A DNA stretch of 64,000 bases from Paraphoma chrysanthemicola. Its lineage: Eukaryota > Ascomycota > Dothideomycetes > Pleosporales > Phaeosphaeriaceae. The DNA lies in assembly GCA_020744225.1 (NCBI GenBank), contig JAGMWG010000009.1, positions 434,001-498,000 on the forward strand, in the 5' to 3' direction. Under the pieces are notes generated by a model. The model had not been told where the DNA came from. It did no database searches and was given only the letters and a program-made list of their open reading frames with translations. This document shows, piece after piece, positions 53,644 to 64,000 of this stretch (within the stretch, counting starts at the first letter, position 1; every line of letters begins with the position of its first letter). The translations under genes were made by a program, and so were the position numbers.

Positions 53644-56600
53644 TCATCGATTTTGGGGATACACCAGTGTTTTCTTATGCTTATCAAGACGGATGATGGT
53701 CTCTGATAGTGTCTCAACACCGCCATTTTTCAGCGGCAGGAGGTGTGGTATGTCAGCCGGTACTGGCATATTTTCAATCCAGCCTCCAAGTCGATTCTCG
53801 ATGTATGGGTAGACGTCAAACAGGTTCTCTACCAATTCTACGCCGGAGAATGAAGACTCTTCCAGAAGTTCGCAATCTGAGTACCGTAACGACGGAGAGG
53901 GTGGGTAGATGGAGTTTTCCACTTCATCCAAAGCCGGATACACATTGATTCTACTGTAAATAACAGAAGGAGCAGTGTTTACAACTGAAAAAGCCCCAGA
54001 GTGATTTTCTATTTGTTCGGTATCTTGCCGTCGAACCTCAAGGAAATTTATATCCTCCGCGGCCCAGTCAACGAGAAAAGTATAGTCGCACGTGAAGTCA
54101 AGCGATGCACCATGGCGCAACATATAGATGACCAACTCGCGTAAGCATCGGACTTGGTTACTAGTGCACATCAAGGAGCCCCAGAGAAGAGATTTGAGAA
54201 CTGTCGAATTTGTCCGTTGATATACAACGGCCAGCTCGAGTCCAGAAACGACTAGTTGGTGTATGACGTTGTAATAAGCGCGCCACAGGATCCATGCAAG
54301 ATGTGGGGTTTCGTATAATGTGTTGACTGCTGTATCCGTTCTTTGTAATTCCAACAAACAGAGGTCAGGCCTTCCAAGAATAATAGCCAAGGCCAGTCCA
54401 TGATAGCGCGTCGGAGAGGACAGTTCTTTCAGAGTTGGTATTGAGTCGTAGCAGTATGCTGTGGCGGCATTCCGACAGCGAGGAAGAGGACGGAAGGCAA
54501 CTTCCTTCATTTCGGACCACATGGACGCCATAGCCGTATCGGAACGTTTCGAAGCATTGCCCTCAGAAGTCCTCGGTGTGTCTCTTTCGAGTGCCTGAAC
54601 AAATCGCTTGAAACATCGATCGAACAAAATGGCAATGTTCCATGTGATAGCGCCGCAGATTTCACGAGTGCAAAGTTCGAAATTAGAGTCAATTGCGTCA
54701 AGGTAGTTACGCAAGATAGCGAGCGTAGATTTGAGAAGGTGCATCTCTGGTGAGTCGCGGAACTCGGCCTTTTGAAACAGCATGTTTCTGATAACATCTT
54801 CTTCGAGGAAGTCCCCGACGCTCCGATGCAGGAATCTGGTGTGGTACCAGTCCAGGCCGAGAACGCTTCCCAATGCGTGGATTTCACCTCGTTGGACAAA
54901 CACCTCCAGAAGCCCCCGACAGATGACTATAGCTCTTTCTTTTGCTCTTGCTGAGTCTTGACGTAGTTTCTCGATGCCCACTTTCACCATATTTCCCGCT
55001 TGCAATCGCTCTGTATCATCGAGATAATGCTGCTCTAATAGTAGTGGATAAGCCTGGAAAGAAGTACTTGCAAGCAGCAACGACCTTGCGGATCTCTGCT
55101 GGTATTGTTGCGGTACTGTCCTCAGTAGATGCTCGTAGAGATTCCTAAGATCGTCCGGTAGCTCACGTAGCCGATGCTGCAGGTCACTTATGTGATCTTG
55201 ATTCGTCATACCTGAAAGTAGGGATTGGCAGGCGAGACGAACCCACAGGAAGACTCCCGCTGCTGTTTCGACAATCTCGTTCACTAGGTTCTCATAGCCG
55301 CCGTCCTTGACAGCCATTTTTGTGAAGTCGTCGTTTTTCCCCAATGTCTCTCGCACGTAAGATTTAATATCGTCCACGGTCAAGTCGTGCAGTGCTAGGC
55401 ATTGGCCCCCTGGTTTTCCATACTCTTTCGTGAATGACAGGTATGGTCGAGTAGAGATGCAGAGTTTCAGGCATGGTCGATCATGAAATCGTTTGAGAAA
55501 GTCTCGTATGACCACTTCTTGCGTGGTTTGGTTGACGTTGTCCTCCAGATCATTGAAATCGTCAAGACCATCGATTATGAAGAAGAGTTTTAGCTTCTTG
55601 TGATCCGCAGAGTCAAGTATGCGATCCAGAGCTTGTAGGAGTGAGTCAGTTGAGAAGCGAAACTTAGCGCCTCCAATAAGCCAGCTCTGTCTTGGAAATG
55701 CAACCGATATGAGGGATCGATGATGCTCCAGTATCTGTAGCAAAAGAGACCGTAGCAGGCCCTCAAGTGAACGCTGGATCCATTCGCCGTGGTTCCAAAA
55801 GAAGTACTTTGCGATGATAAGCTGGCGTCCGGAAACCCATGGCTCCAGTGCTGTTCTCAATTTTCCGTGTAGCGCAATGAATCTCATGAGCGTGCTCTTC
55901 CCAGCGCCAGGCTTGCCGAGAATGCAGAAGATATTCTTATGGGAATCGTCCTGTCTCAGCCACGCAAGAAAAGAATATTCCTTCCGCTTATCCGCTGTGA
56001 CTACACCCTTGGGTAGTACATTTGTTTCATTCCCCCTGCTGCAGTTGTCGTACATGACCCACTTGAAAGTCTCCTCATGAGGATGCGTGACTTGATCTTC
56101 CCGACGCTATATTTCCGGAAAGTACAACGCTCGGAGACACCCAAGCTGTGCCTCGAAGTCATCATGCTTCTTGGACCATCCGTTCAGGGCCTGCAGTGGA
56201 GCATGTCCTTCCTTGCTCTTGTCGTTATGTTGCCGGACCAGGCCATTGAGTTCAGCCATCTCTTTCGACAATCGTGTTTCGAGCTCATCACTTTGAGAGA
56301 TGAGATGATCGAGCTTCCCGTCCATGTCAGGACCCAGTGTCATGATAATGTGCACAGCTATCTGATTGCTCGTCTGGTGGATCGTTCTGGCGCAATTCTC
56401 TATGTGGTCTCGCTTCCACCATATTCTGACTGCGACTATGCCTGCTTGCAGTACGCTACTAGGCTGTTTCGAACGGAGTTTTCGTAGCTCGTCGTTGAAT
56501 GTTACGATTTCCTTGCGCAAAGTATCCACGTAGTTCATTACTTCATTGCTGAGTAGTTGTAGAACAGATCGCTTGCTGAACGCTACGTCAAGATCCTTCT

Positions 56601-56754
56601 GCACAATTTTTGCAAGGTTTTCGAAGCGCTCCGTCTCAGCTGAACATCCGGAGCTTGATTTGTAGATCTCCTTGACGGTAGTGGTGATGTCCTTGGAGAT
56701 CTGAACGAGTTGATTGATGTTTGTTGCCAATCCTACAGCAGCTAGTGGCTCCAT
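53644..56754 (-). pseudogene. NACHT NLR (STAND) gene interrupted by a single in-frame TAG
   Basis: ATG at 56754 opens a frame that is continuous to 53644 (1037 codons) except for one TAG at 56109-56107. The first 215 codons are a fungal STAND amino-terminal (Helo-like) domain, helical with MEPLAAVGLATNINQLV. The stop falls inside the conserved LRALYFPEI-x-RRED linker, followed by HEETFKWVM. Then comes the NACHT: Walker A ILGKPGAGKSTLM (near 55917-55890), Walker B LFFIIDGLDDF and CISTRPYL sensor, then FLHRSVGDFLEE of the DUF7791-like part. No WD, ankyrin or TPR repeats follow. No intron of normal size can remove the TAG. A natural null allele, read-through or sequence error are the options. 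Confidence 0.8.
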
Positions 56755-57307
56755 GTCGAGGAAGTCCCGCGATGTTGGCGTTCAATATCAGAGTGGAGGC
56801 AGAGTAGCGATTCTTGCCTGCAATTGAACTTTCTCTCTAATCCCTGTGTACGTGGAAGCAGAGTAACAATTCTTGCCTCCAATTGTACTTCCTCTAAAAC
56901 CTGTGTGCGTGCACGATAAGGTGGCCAAGTACTCAGGGGTCGCGTGCGCTCATGTGCAACATTGCTCGTCAGACTTACCTGGCGCACAAGAGAGGGGTAA
57001 GTTTAAATGGTGCACTTGCCTAGCTCGTAGTATTAGAATATTCGGGTGCAAACATGACCAGAGAGATGAAGACGACTGCGGCCAGATCAGCGAAACACTT
57101 CCTACGTTGCGCTGAGGCCAGCGATTACATATCAGCCAACGAATTTGAGCAGCTGGCACTAGAAATCGCTCGGTCAAGTAAAATTCGATTGGTGTGTACC
57201 GACTGAAGACCGCGATATGCTTCCTGGATATCATGTGTAGCAACCCCTAAACGCCTCGGTTTCATGCAGATGCGAAGCCTTCTCCATAATCTACAGATGT
57301 ACAACTC
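56755..57307. other. NLR promoter and AP-2 mu 3' flank
   Basis: Holds the tandem 59-base repeat at 56793-56908 (listed separately). No gene supported. Confidence 0.45.
56793..56908. repeat. Imperfect tandem duplication, 59-base unit
   Basis: The unit beginning GTGGAGGCAGAGTAGCGATT at 56793 is repeated from 56852 as GTGGAAGCAGAGTAACAATT and both continue through TTCTTGCCT, CAATTG and CCTGTGTAC/CCTGTGTGC. About ten positions differ, several of them G to A. It lies 40-155 bases upstream of the NLR start codon, so it is in its promoter or leader. Confidence 0.75.
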
Positions 57308-58718
57308 TCAGAATCTGGTGTGTGTTAGCTAAGATGGTCCAATCAATGATAGCTGAACGGCGTACCTTATCTCGTAATTGCCAGCCCTTGTCATGTAGCG
57401 CACCCATTTGACGCTACTGTAGTTGCTTTTCTCGAAGACTTTGAGGTATCGCACCAATAGCCCTGAGCTTGTGAACATGAGTAGCGAGAAGTTCAAGCTC
57501 AGCGGCGGTCGTGACCATGCTTTCTGGTTCGTCATGCTAGTCAAGCTCGCTTCGGCGCTCAACACAAACTCGCTCTGACCGGTGAAGCGGGGAATTTTCC
57601 ACACAATATTGTTGTGCTCCGGCTCGTATTTGGCTTTGCCTTGTGAGGTGCGTTCGGTGATACGGGCGGTGTTGAGAGGTGTAGGTATCCGCACCACAAC
57701 ATTAGTTGCGAAGAGCTTCGAGCCGTAATTGGCGCGAATCGCAATGCTGTACTCGACCTTTGTCTTACCTACCTCGTTGACGATGGCGTGGACCTTGAAG
57801 GGCAGGTTCACGTTCTCTGTTGCGCGATATCGCATGAGCTCGAACTCGCCATCTGGAGGCACGAAGGATATTATCCTGTCCGTGTCGAACTTGCCGAGCT
57901 TGACGCATTGGTGGAATTGGCAGTCTTCGAGTGTTACGCTACCAGCTGCTGCCCGTGTAGCTTTTGCGCCGGCCTTGTTTCCTGAGGGTTGTTGCAGATG
58001 GTCCTCGCCGAGCGTCAATCGGTCATTGAGCCCAAACTTGCACTCCGGTGTGCCCGAGAGATATGCCCGCATTATGATTTGTCCGTTGACGTCCGCTCGT
58101 AGTACGGTCCCCGTAGCCGACATTAGCAAGTTCACGTCCTCGATCACGTCAACGAAGGCCTCGTTCTTGCGGTACTTGATGTCTGCTCTCCGCCAGGATA
58201 GTGCGCCGGTGGCTTGCATGGTGATCTTTGATGAATCCTCCTACATGCAGATTAGCTTCAGCATCTTCACAGCACCATGGAGCACTTACCATTGCTCTTT
58301 CCGACTTTACTCCTTCTGTTGTGATGTACATCTTTAATGTGTCTGTCTCCGTATTTTGGGGGTATCCAAAATCGAGGATCTCGTCGAGGAGCTCATAGAC
58401 CAAAACAAAGTTGTTCTTGACTGCCTCTTCATCAAACTTCCCAAAATATGCCTTCCCCAGGCCTACCAGGCGGTACAGGAACTCGAAAACTAGTGCAGCG
58501 TTGGCATTGCTCTTAGTCACCGCCACCAGGTATATATTTTCGTGCTTGACATGACTGAACGTCGTCGATCCGAGCGTGAGAATGGGAGACCGAACTTGAG
58601 CGTTGGAGATTACTTGGATGCGGAAGACGTCGGCGAGCCGCGGGCGGCAATCGTTGCGGAAGGCGCGAAATATAAGGTTTTCGCCCTTTTGATTGAATAT
58701 TAGTATCCCGGACAGCAT
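57308..58718 (-). CDS. apm4: AP-2 clathrin adaptor complex, mu subunit
   Basis: Three exons, complement of 58290-58718, 57366-58240 and 57308-57314, give 436 residues (animal AP-2 mu: 435). The protein links cargo tyrosine signals to clathrin at the plasma membrane. The longin-like amino domain is complete (GILIFNQKGENLIFRAFRND, VKNNFVLVYELLDEILDFGYPQ), followed by the mu homology domain from WRRADIKYRKNEAFVDVIE to YSSVKWVRYMTRAGNYEIRF. The FGYPQNTET linker fits AP-2 better than AP-1. The last exon is only seven bases, adding Phe and the stop. A neighbouring acceptor would end the protein at Ser instead; RNA would tell. Confidence 0.94.
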
Positions 58719-59428
58719 TTTGAGAGCGCGAAAGTGAATGTGTGACGACGGTAGACGCGAGGGACGAGTGCCTGCTTCGGTGTTGGAGCTCGCGCGCGAG
58801 GACCGCGGAACAAGCAGGGGCCTTCCATGCGTGCCAAGCCAGGGTCCATCTCATGTCATTCAGAACGACTGGAGCTCTGGCAGCTCTCCTTCATCACATA
58901 TACGTTCTCTGCGGTGTGTTCCGAATGTACGTCACGCCGAGGATCGAATAAACTCAAGAGAAGTGGTCAAAAGAGGATATACCATTGATTCTTGGTTTGA
59001 GTATTCAATGCTCAGACACAATTACCTCGACGACATACCCAAGAATATCTCGCTGCCTGCCAGCCAAATCGAGATAAGACGGCTTTGGGGTGAAAACAAC
59101 ATTCATGATACTTGAATCTCGACGGTTGGGCCGTGGTTCTATGAGACGGGCAAGATAACGAGTCGGTGTTGACGAGGCATGTGCTGACGCGATTTCGGCT
59201 GTACGCACTCATGAACTGCGTCTTGCTTGCAGTGAAAGCAGTACCTCACGTGTTCAAGTCGAGATCCCTTCTCACTCACTAGCGAAGTAGCTCTCGTTTG
59301 CATTGTGCCTGATACGATATATATCTGGGATTTGCATTCAGCCATTATTGCGCGACGTAAATCTTTTCACAACTCGTCCACCACTGCAGTGGCATCTACC
59401 AGCGGCTTCAACTTCCCACTCTCTCAAC
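58719..59428. other. Divergent intergenic region
   Basis: Between AP-2 mu (minus) and the F-box-like gene (plus). No gene supported; short frames only. Confidence 0.45.
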
Positions 59429-60205
59429 ATGTCGAGCACTGACCCTTTGGCCTCTTCGGACGACATCTCGCCCGCTCAACAATCTCCACTCCTGCGCCTC
59501 CCAGCGGAGCTTCGCCTGGCCGTGTACAGACATCACTTTCAAGTCACATACAGACCGCTCCCTAGTGACGGAGGGGACAATATTTTCGCGTACTGGCGGT
59601 GCTACAGCCTTCCCTCCGGTCTCGCAAGGACCAATCGACAGCTATATCTAGAGCTCCGGGCCTTCTTAAGAGAAGTCCGCCCTCTTAATGAGCCCGACAT
59701 CATCTGCAGCTTGCCACTCCCGTTCTCGCCGAACGATCTATTTGCTATCGTCGACGAGATCACAGCGCTTGAAAACTCTGGAAGCCATCTGGTAGACAAG
59801 CATCTCGCGATCTTGGTTTCATACTTTGCACATCCGAGCTGTAGAGGACAACCCATACCCACGGCTAAGAATATTGCGCTTCTCAAGGAACTCGTGCGCA
59901 AGACTGTAATGCGTATACGAAACTCCAACGATGGCAAATTTCGCGTGCGCTTCGCGAGCACTCAGTTCAGAGTCAAAGCATTGAGCCCTCTAATCCACTC
60001 TGGTGTGGGGCATATGTTCAACTCAGCGAAGCCGTCCAAATGTGGTCTCAGCATCGAAGCCTCATTTGCCGAGCCAGGTGTCTTGTCGCCAACGAACAAG
60101 AGCAAGATGAAAAGCCTTATAGCAGCAGCGACATGGGACCGTATCACTTTTACGCTTGCAACCGAGGAAGAGAAAGAGCTCATACTGAGGAAGAAGCCGG
60201 CATAA
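59429..60205 (+). CDS. F-box-like protein, intact member of an orphan family
   Basis: Single exon, 258 residues, ATG 59429 in an AACATGTCG context. Near residue 22 it has LLRLPAELRLAVYRHHF, the LPAELRxxIY motif of ascomycete F-box-like orphans, followed by CYSLPSGLARTNRQLYLELRAFL, the usual second block. The rest is helical without a known domain. It is a distant relative of the damaged copies at 2413, 3525 and 17217 and has no lesion. Probable role as protein-protein adaptor; function unknown. Confidence 0.75.
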   Translation: MSSTDPLASSDDISPAQQSPLLRLPAELRLAVYRHHFQVTYRPLPSDGGDNIFAYWRCYSLPSGLARTNRQLYLELRAFLREVRPLNEPDIICSLPLPFSPNDLFAIVDEITALENSGSHLVDKHLAILVSYFAHPSCRGQPIPTAKNIALLKELVRKTVMRIRNSNDGKFRVRFASTQFRVKALSPLIHSGVGHMFNSAKPSKCGLSIEASFAEPGVLSPTNKSKMKSLIAAATWDRITFTLATEEEKELILRKKPA

Positions 60206-60275
60206 AACACGTCGAGGACGATGAACATCTCAAATTGATATTGATCACTCCCACACCACCATCCCTATCGATCCC

Positions 60276-60800
60276 CTACATGCCGTCCGTCAACATGGCC
60301 TCTATAAGCTGTACATGCCTGTTCGCATTCGTCTCGCTCCACTCCGTCTCATAATTCAACCCATACGGCCAGAAATGTCCACCACCACACGTAATCTTCG
60401 CACTCGCGCCATCCCAGCTCCTCAACAACGGCAACGCAGTCCTCCAATCCCCCGACGCGCACTTGCTTGTAAATGCCGCCGTCTGCCCGACCCCCAACGT
60501 ATGCGCAATCTCGTGCATCGCCGTGCGCTCTGTCATATATGCTCGGTTCGATCCGAAGCGCAGGTCGCCGTTGTAGTTCGCTTCAGCGGTCGGTACGCCG
60601 GGCGCATAGTATACGCGGATAGTCTTGGATGCATCCGAGTATCTGGAGTACCTCGCGACAGCATTTTGCATAGCGAGATTGATCCTCGCATACGCGTCGG
60701 TCTGATCAGCGGTGGGATTGGCAGCTCTTTGGATCGCCCATGATATAGCAGCAGAAGCGGTGCAAGCGTAGACCGCAAGGAAGAGAAGTGGGATCTGCAT
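60276..60800 (-). CDS. Small secreted protein with HExxH zinc motif
   Basis: Single exon, 174 residues, ATG at 60800. A signal peptide (IPLLFLAVYACTASAA) is followed by a compact domain containing AMHEIAHTLGVGQTAAF: His96, Glu97 and His100 of a zinc-metalloprotease motif with the metzincin-like Gly. The third ligand, expected three residues after the Gly, is Gln; His142 in CGGGHFWPYGLNY may replace it. Two Cys (about 114 and 138) may pair. The family occurs in fungi and some bacteria, sometimes attached to a lectin domain, which is absent here. Extracellular role is likely; protease activity is not proven. Confidence 0.75.
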   Translation of the reverse strand: MQIPLLFLAVYACTASAAISWAIQRAANPTADQTDAYARINLAMQNAVARYSRYSDASKTIRVYYAPGVPTAEANYNGDLRFGSNRAYMTERTAMHEIAHTLGVGQTAAFTSKCASGDWRTALPLLRSWDGASAKITCGGGHFWPYGLNYETEWSETNANRHVQLIEAMLTDGM

Positions 60801-61619
60801 GATGAGCGGCGGTAGCGGTACTTCGGGACTCTATGAAGAAAGAGTCGTAATAGGCAGAGACTGAGATGATTGTATATCTTAGATCGACTCCTGATATCCG
60901 CTGCGGGCTGCTGTTATACTGCTCAGGCAAACAAACTGTACATATACCCCCAAAGCCCGGACTGATTCACGTCCATTCGGCATAAATCCATCCCTCTAAA
61001 TCATCCTCGTGCGCCCTAATACAGTTACCACCGTCCTCTCATCTAATCCCCATCACTAACTATGTCCGCCCCATCACCATCTCCTTCTAATCCCCCCTCC
61101 GCTCCAACATCCGCATCCATCCCATCCCTCCGCTGTTTCCCCCAAACCCTCCAATAATCCTATCCGATCGTCTTGACTCGTCGAAACACCTTCCCTATCA
61201 TGCCTGGCCGATGTTTATCCTAGATTGGCTTGGCTCGCTGGTGCGAGGGGTCTTGAAACGACGCTGGGGGGCGGCGATATTGCGTTACCCCACAGTATGC
61301 CGGCACATGTGGTCGCGTGTGCAGGGATAGTGCCCTGGGTGCATCGGAGTATTTCTGATACGAGGCATGCCAAGGGTAGATCGGTGCAGGATACTTTGTG
61401 CAGACTGCAAAGAAAGACAATGTGTGAAATTATGGAGTGAGGGTACTTGTGGGAATTGGTTTGGGTTCGAGAATGTGATGTTCAGAACTATGCTAAGCGA
61501 AAATCTTGTCGCTGCTGAAATGCTGATATGTTGGCATTGTAGCCGTGTCCCTATGCTTCCTATGCGGAGCCAAACGCCGGTGCTATGCCCTAAATCATGA
61601 TCAAGAAGAGAACTACTAT
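60801..61619. other. Intergenic region
   Basis: About 0.8 kb between two minus-strand genes. C/T-rich near 61000-61170 on the plus strand. No gene supported. Confidence 0.45.
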
Positions 61620-63245
61620 CTACAATCCCCATGGTCCATCAACAACATTCAGCGCACCCTCGACAGCATCTTCAAGCTGCTCGACCCTGTGCCTCAGAGT
61701 GCGATTCTCCTCGCGCTCCTTTGCTAGACGTCCCCAGACACCAGATTGTGCTCCTCCTTCGCAGTTGGCGCAACCCCATCCGCCTTTGGTGAGATCGACT
61801 GGGCCTTCGCGGACCTTGTCGTATGTGCTCCTCCGCTCGATGGCTTGAGGCTTGCGGTTCTTGGGTGTGGCGTCGTGCTCGTGCTCGTGGACCGAGGAGA
61901 TCTCGGTGCCGGTTGGGCTCATGCAATTCCGCGAGAAGACGCTCGCGGCGTCAGTCTCGGCTTCTGACTCAAACCCAGAGTCTACGCTGATGTCGGAGTT
62001 GGAAATTCGGTTCCGTCGACGAGGCGAGGCGGGGCATGCAGCATGCTCGCACGGCGCCTGGGTCTGGACGAGTGACAAGCTCCTCTTGCGGGCCGCCTCA
62101 TCCTCTTGCCTCGCTCTCCGCTCGAAAGCTAGATCCTCCATGAGCTGGCGCGTCTGCTCGTCCTGCTCGTTTGCGCGGGCTGCCATCGTCTCAAGCTGCA
62201 TCTTCAGATGGCGGTTGCGTGTGTCTGCTTCGTCGAGCTCGTCCTCCTGAGCGCTTTGTTCTGACCGTGCGTCTACAAGTGCAGTTGACATCTGGCGGTA
62301 TGCGGTCTGGTAGCGAACGAGAAGAGCTTCGGCATTGGCGAGGAGGTCATTGAACGACGCGGGCGCAAGTGGATCGGTGGGGCCGTGGGGGAAGAGGGAT
62401 TGCGCGATGTTCAGGTTAAGGAGCTCGTCGTCGGGATTGTGGTACACGGGCGATGGAACAGGAGGCGGTACGATCGCGTTCTTCTGAGTGGACAGGAGCC
62501 ACGCGAACTTGCTCCCAGCCGTTGGTTGCTGGGGCTTTGTGGGGGTCTCGGGCTCTACTGATCGTCGTGGGCTCTCGGATGTGCGCGTGAGCGATGAGCC
62601 GCGATTGAAGAGGTTCATCATGTTGCCGCGCTCTTCTTCCTCTTCTTCGCTGTCTTCTTCCGAGTCGTACTCTTCTCCAGATTGGGACTCAGTCTCTGAG
62701 TCCGAGTCCTCTTGTTGCTGTGCCACACCAAGCTTTACAGGCGCAGAAGATCCGTTGAACCAGTTCTGCAGCGCTCTGATCTTTGGCTGTGACGCGCTCG
62801 ATTCAGTGGCGCCACGTGATGGGATAAAGCTCGCCAGTGACTTGGTTGGTGAATGAAACGATGCTTTGGAAGTATGCTGCTGGATTGTAGTCGATGCGCG
62901 GTTCAGAAAAGGCTGGCAGTTGTCGAAGAGTGTGCCAGTCAGGGTGCGTTGGTGGCCGCTGCGGGCGGACTGCGGGTAGTCTTCGAGGGGAGAAGGAGCG
63001 TCCGAGTGCGGGTCGTATGCTGTGTTGGAGGTTCTTGCGGATGGCGGTGGTCGGATGTGGCCGGTGATGTCGACGTCGTCAAAGCTCTCCTCTGCAAAAG
63101 AGGCCGTGCTGTGATTGCGCGTATGCTGGCGAGTTCGCACGTCTCCCCGTGGCGAGTAGTGTGAGTGGGCAGCACGTGAAACTTGAGGTGGGTGCGGGAG
63201 CTCGAGCTCCACGGCGGCATTGCGGCTCATAACGGGCGAGGGCAT
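61620..63245 (-). CDS. Coiled-coil protein with disordered start, unknown
   Basis: Single exon of 541 residues from ATG 63245 (the open frame goes on to 63410 but begins TTG; a Met five codons further in, at 63230, is also possible). First half is Ser/Pro-rich with an acidic block (SEEEEEERG) near residue 205. A coiled coil follows at about 310-410 (ALLVRYQTAYRQMSTALVDAR, LKMQLETMAARANEQDEQT), and a second short one at the end (EREENRTLRHRVEQLEDAVE). A WGCANCEGG motif lies between them. This looks like a conserved ascomycete orphan, perhaps scaffold or vesicle/septum related. No function can be assigned. Confidence 0.75.
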   Translation of the reverse strand: MPSPVMSRNAAVELELPHPPQVSRAAHSHYSPRGDVRTRQHTRNHSTASFAEESFDDVDITGHIRPPPSARTSNTAYDPHSDAPSPLEDYPQSARSGHQRTLTGTLFDNCQPFLNRASTTIQQHTSKASFHSPTKSLASFIPSRGATESSASQPKIRALQNWFNGSSAPVKLGVAQQQEDSDSETESQSGEEYDSEEDSEEEEEERGNMMNLFNRGSSLTRTSESPRRSVEPETPTKPQQPTAGSKFAWLLSTQKNAIVPPPVPSPVYHNPDDELLNLNIAQSLFPHGPTDPLAPASFNDLLANAEALLVRYQTAYRQMSTALVDARSEQSAQEDELDEADTRNRHLKMQLETMAARANEQDEQTRQLMEDLAFERRARQEDEAARKRSLSLVQTQAPCEHAACPASPRRRNRISNSDISVDSGFESEAETDAASVFSRNCMSPTGTEISSVHEHEHDATPKNRKPQAIERRSTYDKVREGPVDLTKGGWGCANCEGGAQSGVWGRLAKEREENRTLRHRVEQLEDAVEGALNVVDGPWGL

Positions 63246-64000
63246 GCCTGCGGCTGTAACGAAAGGCCGGGCTGCGAAGCCGGGTAACGAGGAATTCGTC
63301 TTGGTCGCCGATGTGCGATCCGACAAGCAGACGGAATGAGGAAGCGCAAGTTTGGTCGTTCCAAATAGTCGAGAGGGTTGCGTTCTTTGTGGGTAGTCTG
63401 GCCAACGCAATCGATAAGGTCCCTGCAGGAAACTTGTGGGTAGCGGTCGTGGCGGTCAACAAGCGGCTGGAGCGAGTTGGGATGGAAGAATGGACAGCAG
63501 CTGCGGTGCAACAAAGTACTGCAGAAGTGGATGCGATGTGTGTGTATGTGTGTGTAAGGAAGAATTCAGCACGAGCTATGAGAAACGGTTTTGAGCACAA
63601 CAAACGGCTGAAACAACGTGGTTGGCTGGTGGCTGGCAGCAAGATTTTGGTGAGGCTGGGAGTTGGCGTGGCAGGATTCGCCTCGTCATCCTGCTCACCG
63701 CAACAACGCACCCATTGCTAAGACACTTCACCACCGCCAAAGACCTGATATACATGCAATGGGAGACACCTACACTGCTGAGTGTGCTCACAAGGTATTC
63801 TGAACGTGCATTATCCGACGCACTACTTCTACAACCAAAGTCTTTGTGCATTGGCTCCATTCGGTACCAGCGAGTGTAGTAGCTTGAAGCGCTATGCACT
63901 CGTTGAGCACTCTCTCGCCGGCACCTTCCCAACCAGGATTCCATATCCAATCTTATCTGGTTTGGTTTGAGACCAGCAAATGTGCCGTTTCCATCGTCCC
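63246..64000. other. Right-edge region, promoter of the coiled-coil gene
   Basis: Leader and promoter of the gene to the left. A frame at 63079-63711 (minus) is open but overlaps the gene in another frame and is of random composition. No gene starts visibly before the window ends. Confidence 0.4.

Noticed and set aside
63079..63711. 210-codon minus-strand frame near the right edge
   Set aside because: Overlaps the coiled-coil gene in another frame and shows random composition.
1..64000. CRISPR arrays, operons, transposons with terminal repeats
   Set aside because: None seen; introns and gene families show a fungal nuclear genome, and no transposase or reverse transcriptase motif was found in the frames.

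Overview
The window is nuclear DNA of a filamentous ascomycete, most likely a Dothideomycete. The evidence is short GT-AG introns of about 45-60 bp inside most genes, ascomycete-specific families (HET, Zn2Cys6, bZIP with a DUF3425-like C-terminus, DUF7702-like membrane protein) and housekeeping genes with fungal-type sequence. All gene models below were spliced by eye from the sequence and checked for frame; the lineage below phylum level is an inference.

Layout. 1-5.5 kb: edge of a minus-strand gene, the ER-shaping protein Yop1, then two damaged F-box-like genes. 5.5-14.2 kb: an aldo-keto reductase, a bZIP regulator and two FAD-linked (berberine-bridge type) oxidases, which look like a small specialised-metabolism or detoxification group without a backbone synthase. 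15-31.5 kb: a membrane-anchored kinase-like protein, a broken F-box-like relic, a HET protein, an acetamidase-type amidase, a 7TM-like membrane protein, a Zn2Cys6 regulator, a mitochondrial DEAD-box helicase and a secreted Thr-rich protein. 33.5-41.5 kb: a forkhead factor (Sep1/Hcm1 type), a second HET gene and ArgJ/ARG7 with two perfect TGACTCA sites upstream. 41.8-46 kb: a third HET gene directly behind a nucleoside-phosphorylase/ankyrin protein. 47.8-52.3 kb: a dense housekeeping block (BUD31, complex I LYR subunit NDUFA6, RNA polymerase I/III subunit AC19, HIS3). 52.4-56.8 kb: a NACHT NLR gene interrupted by one in-frame TAG, with a second decayed NLR amino-terminal piece beside it. 57.3-63.3 kb: AP-2 mu, an F-box-like protein, a small secreted HExxH protein and a coiled-coil protein.

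Working together. The most striking theme is self/non-self recognition: three HET proteins, one PNP-ankyrin protein and one to two NLR loci lie within 38 kb among ordinary housekeeping genes, and several of the recognition-type or F-box-like loci carry single-base lesions. The PNP-ankyrin gene and the HET gene only 167 bp behind it, on the same strand, are the best candidate for an undescribed two-gene recognition unit.
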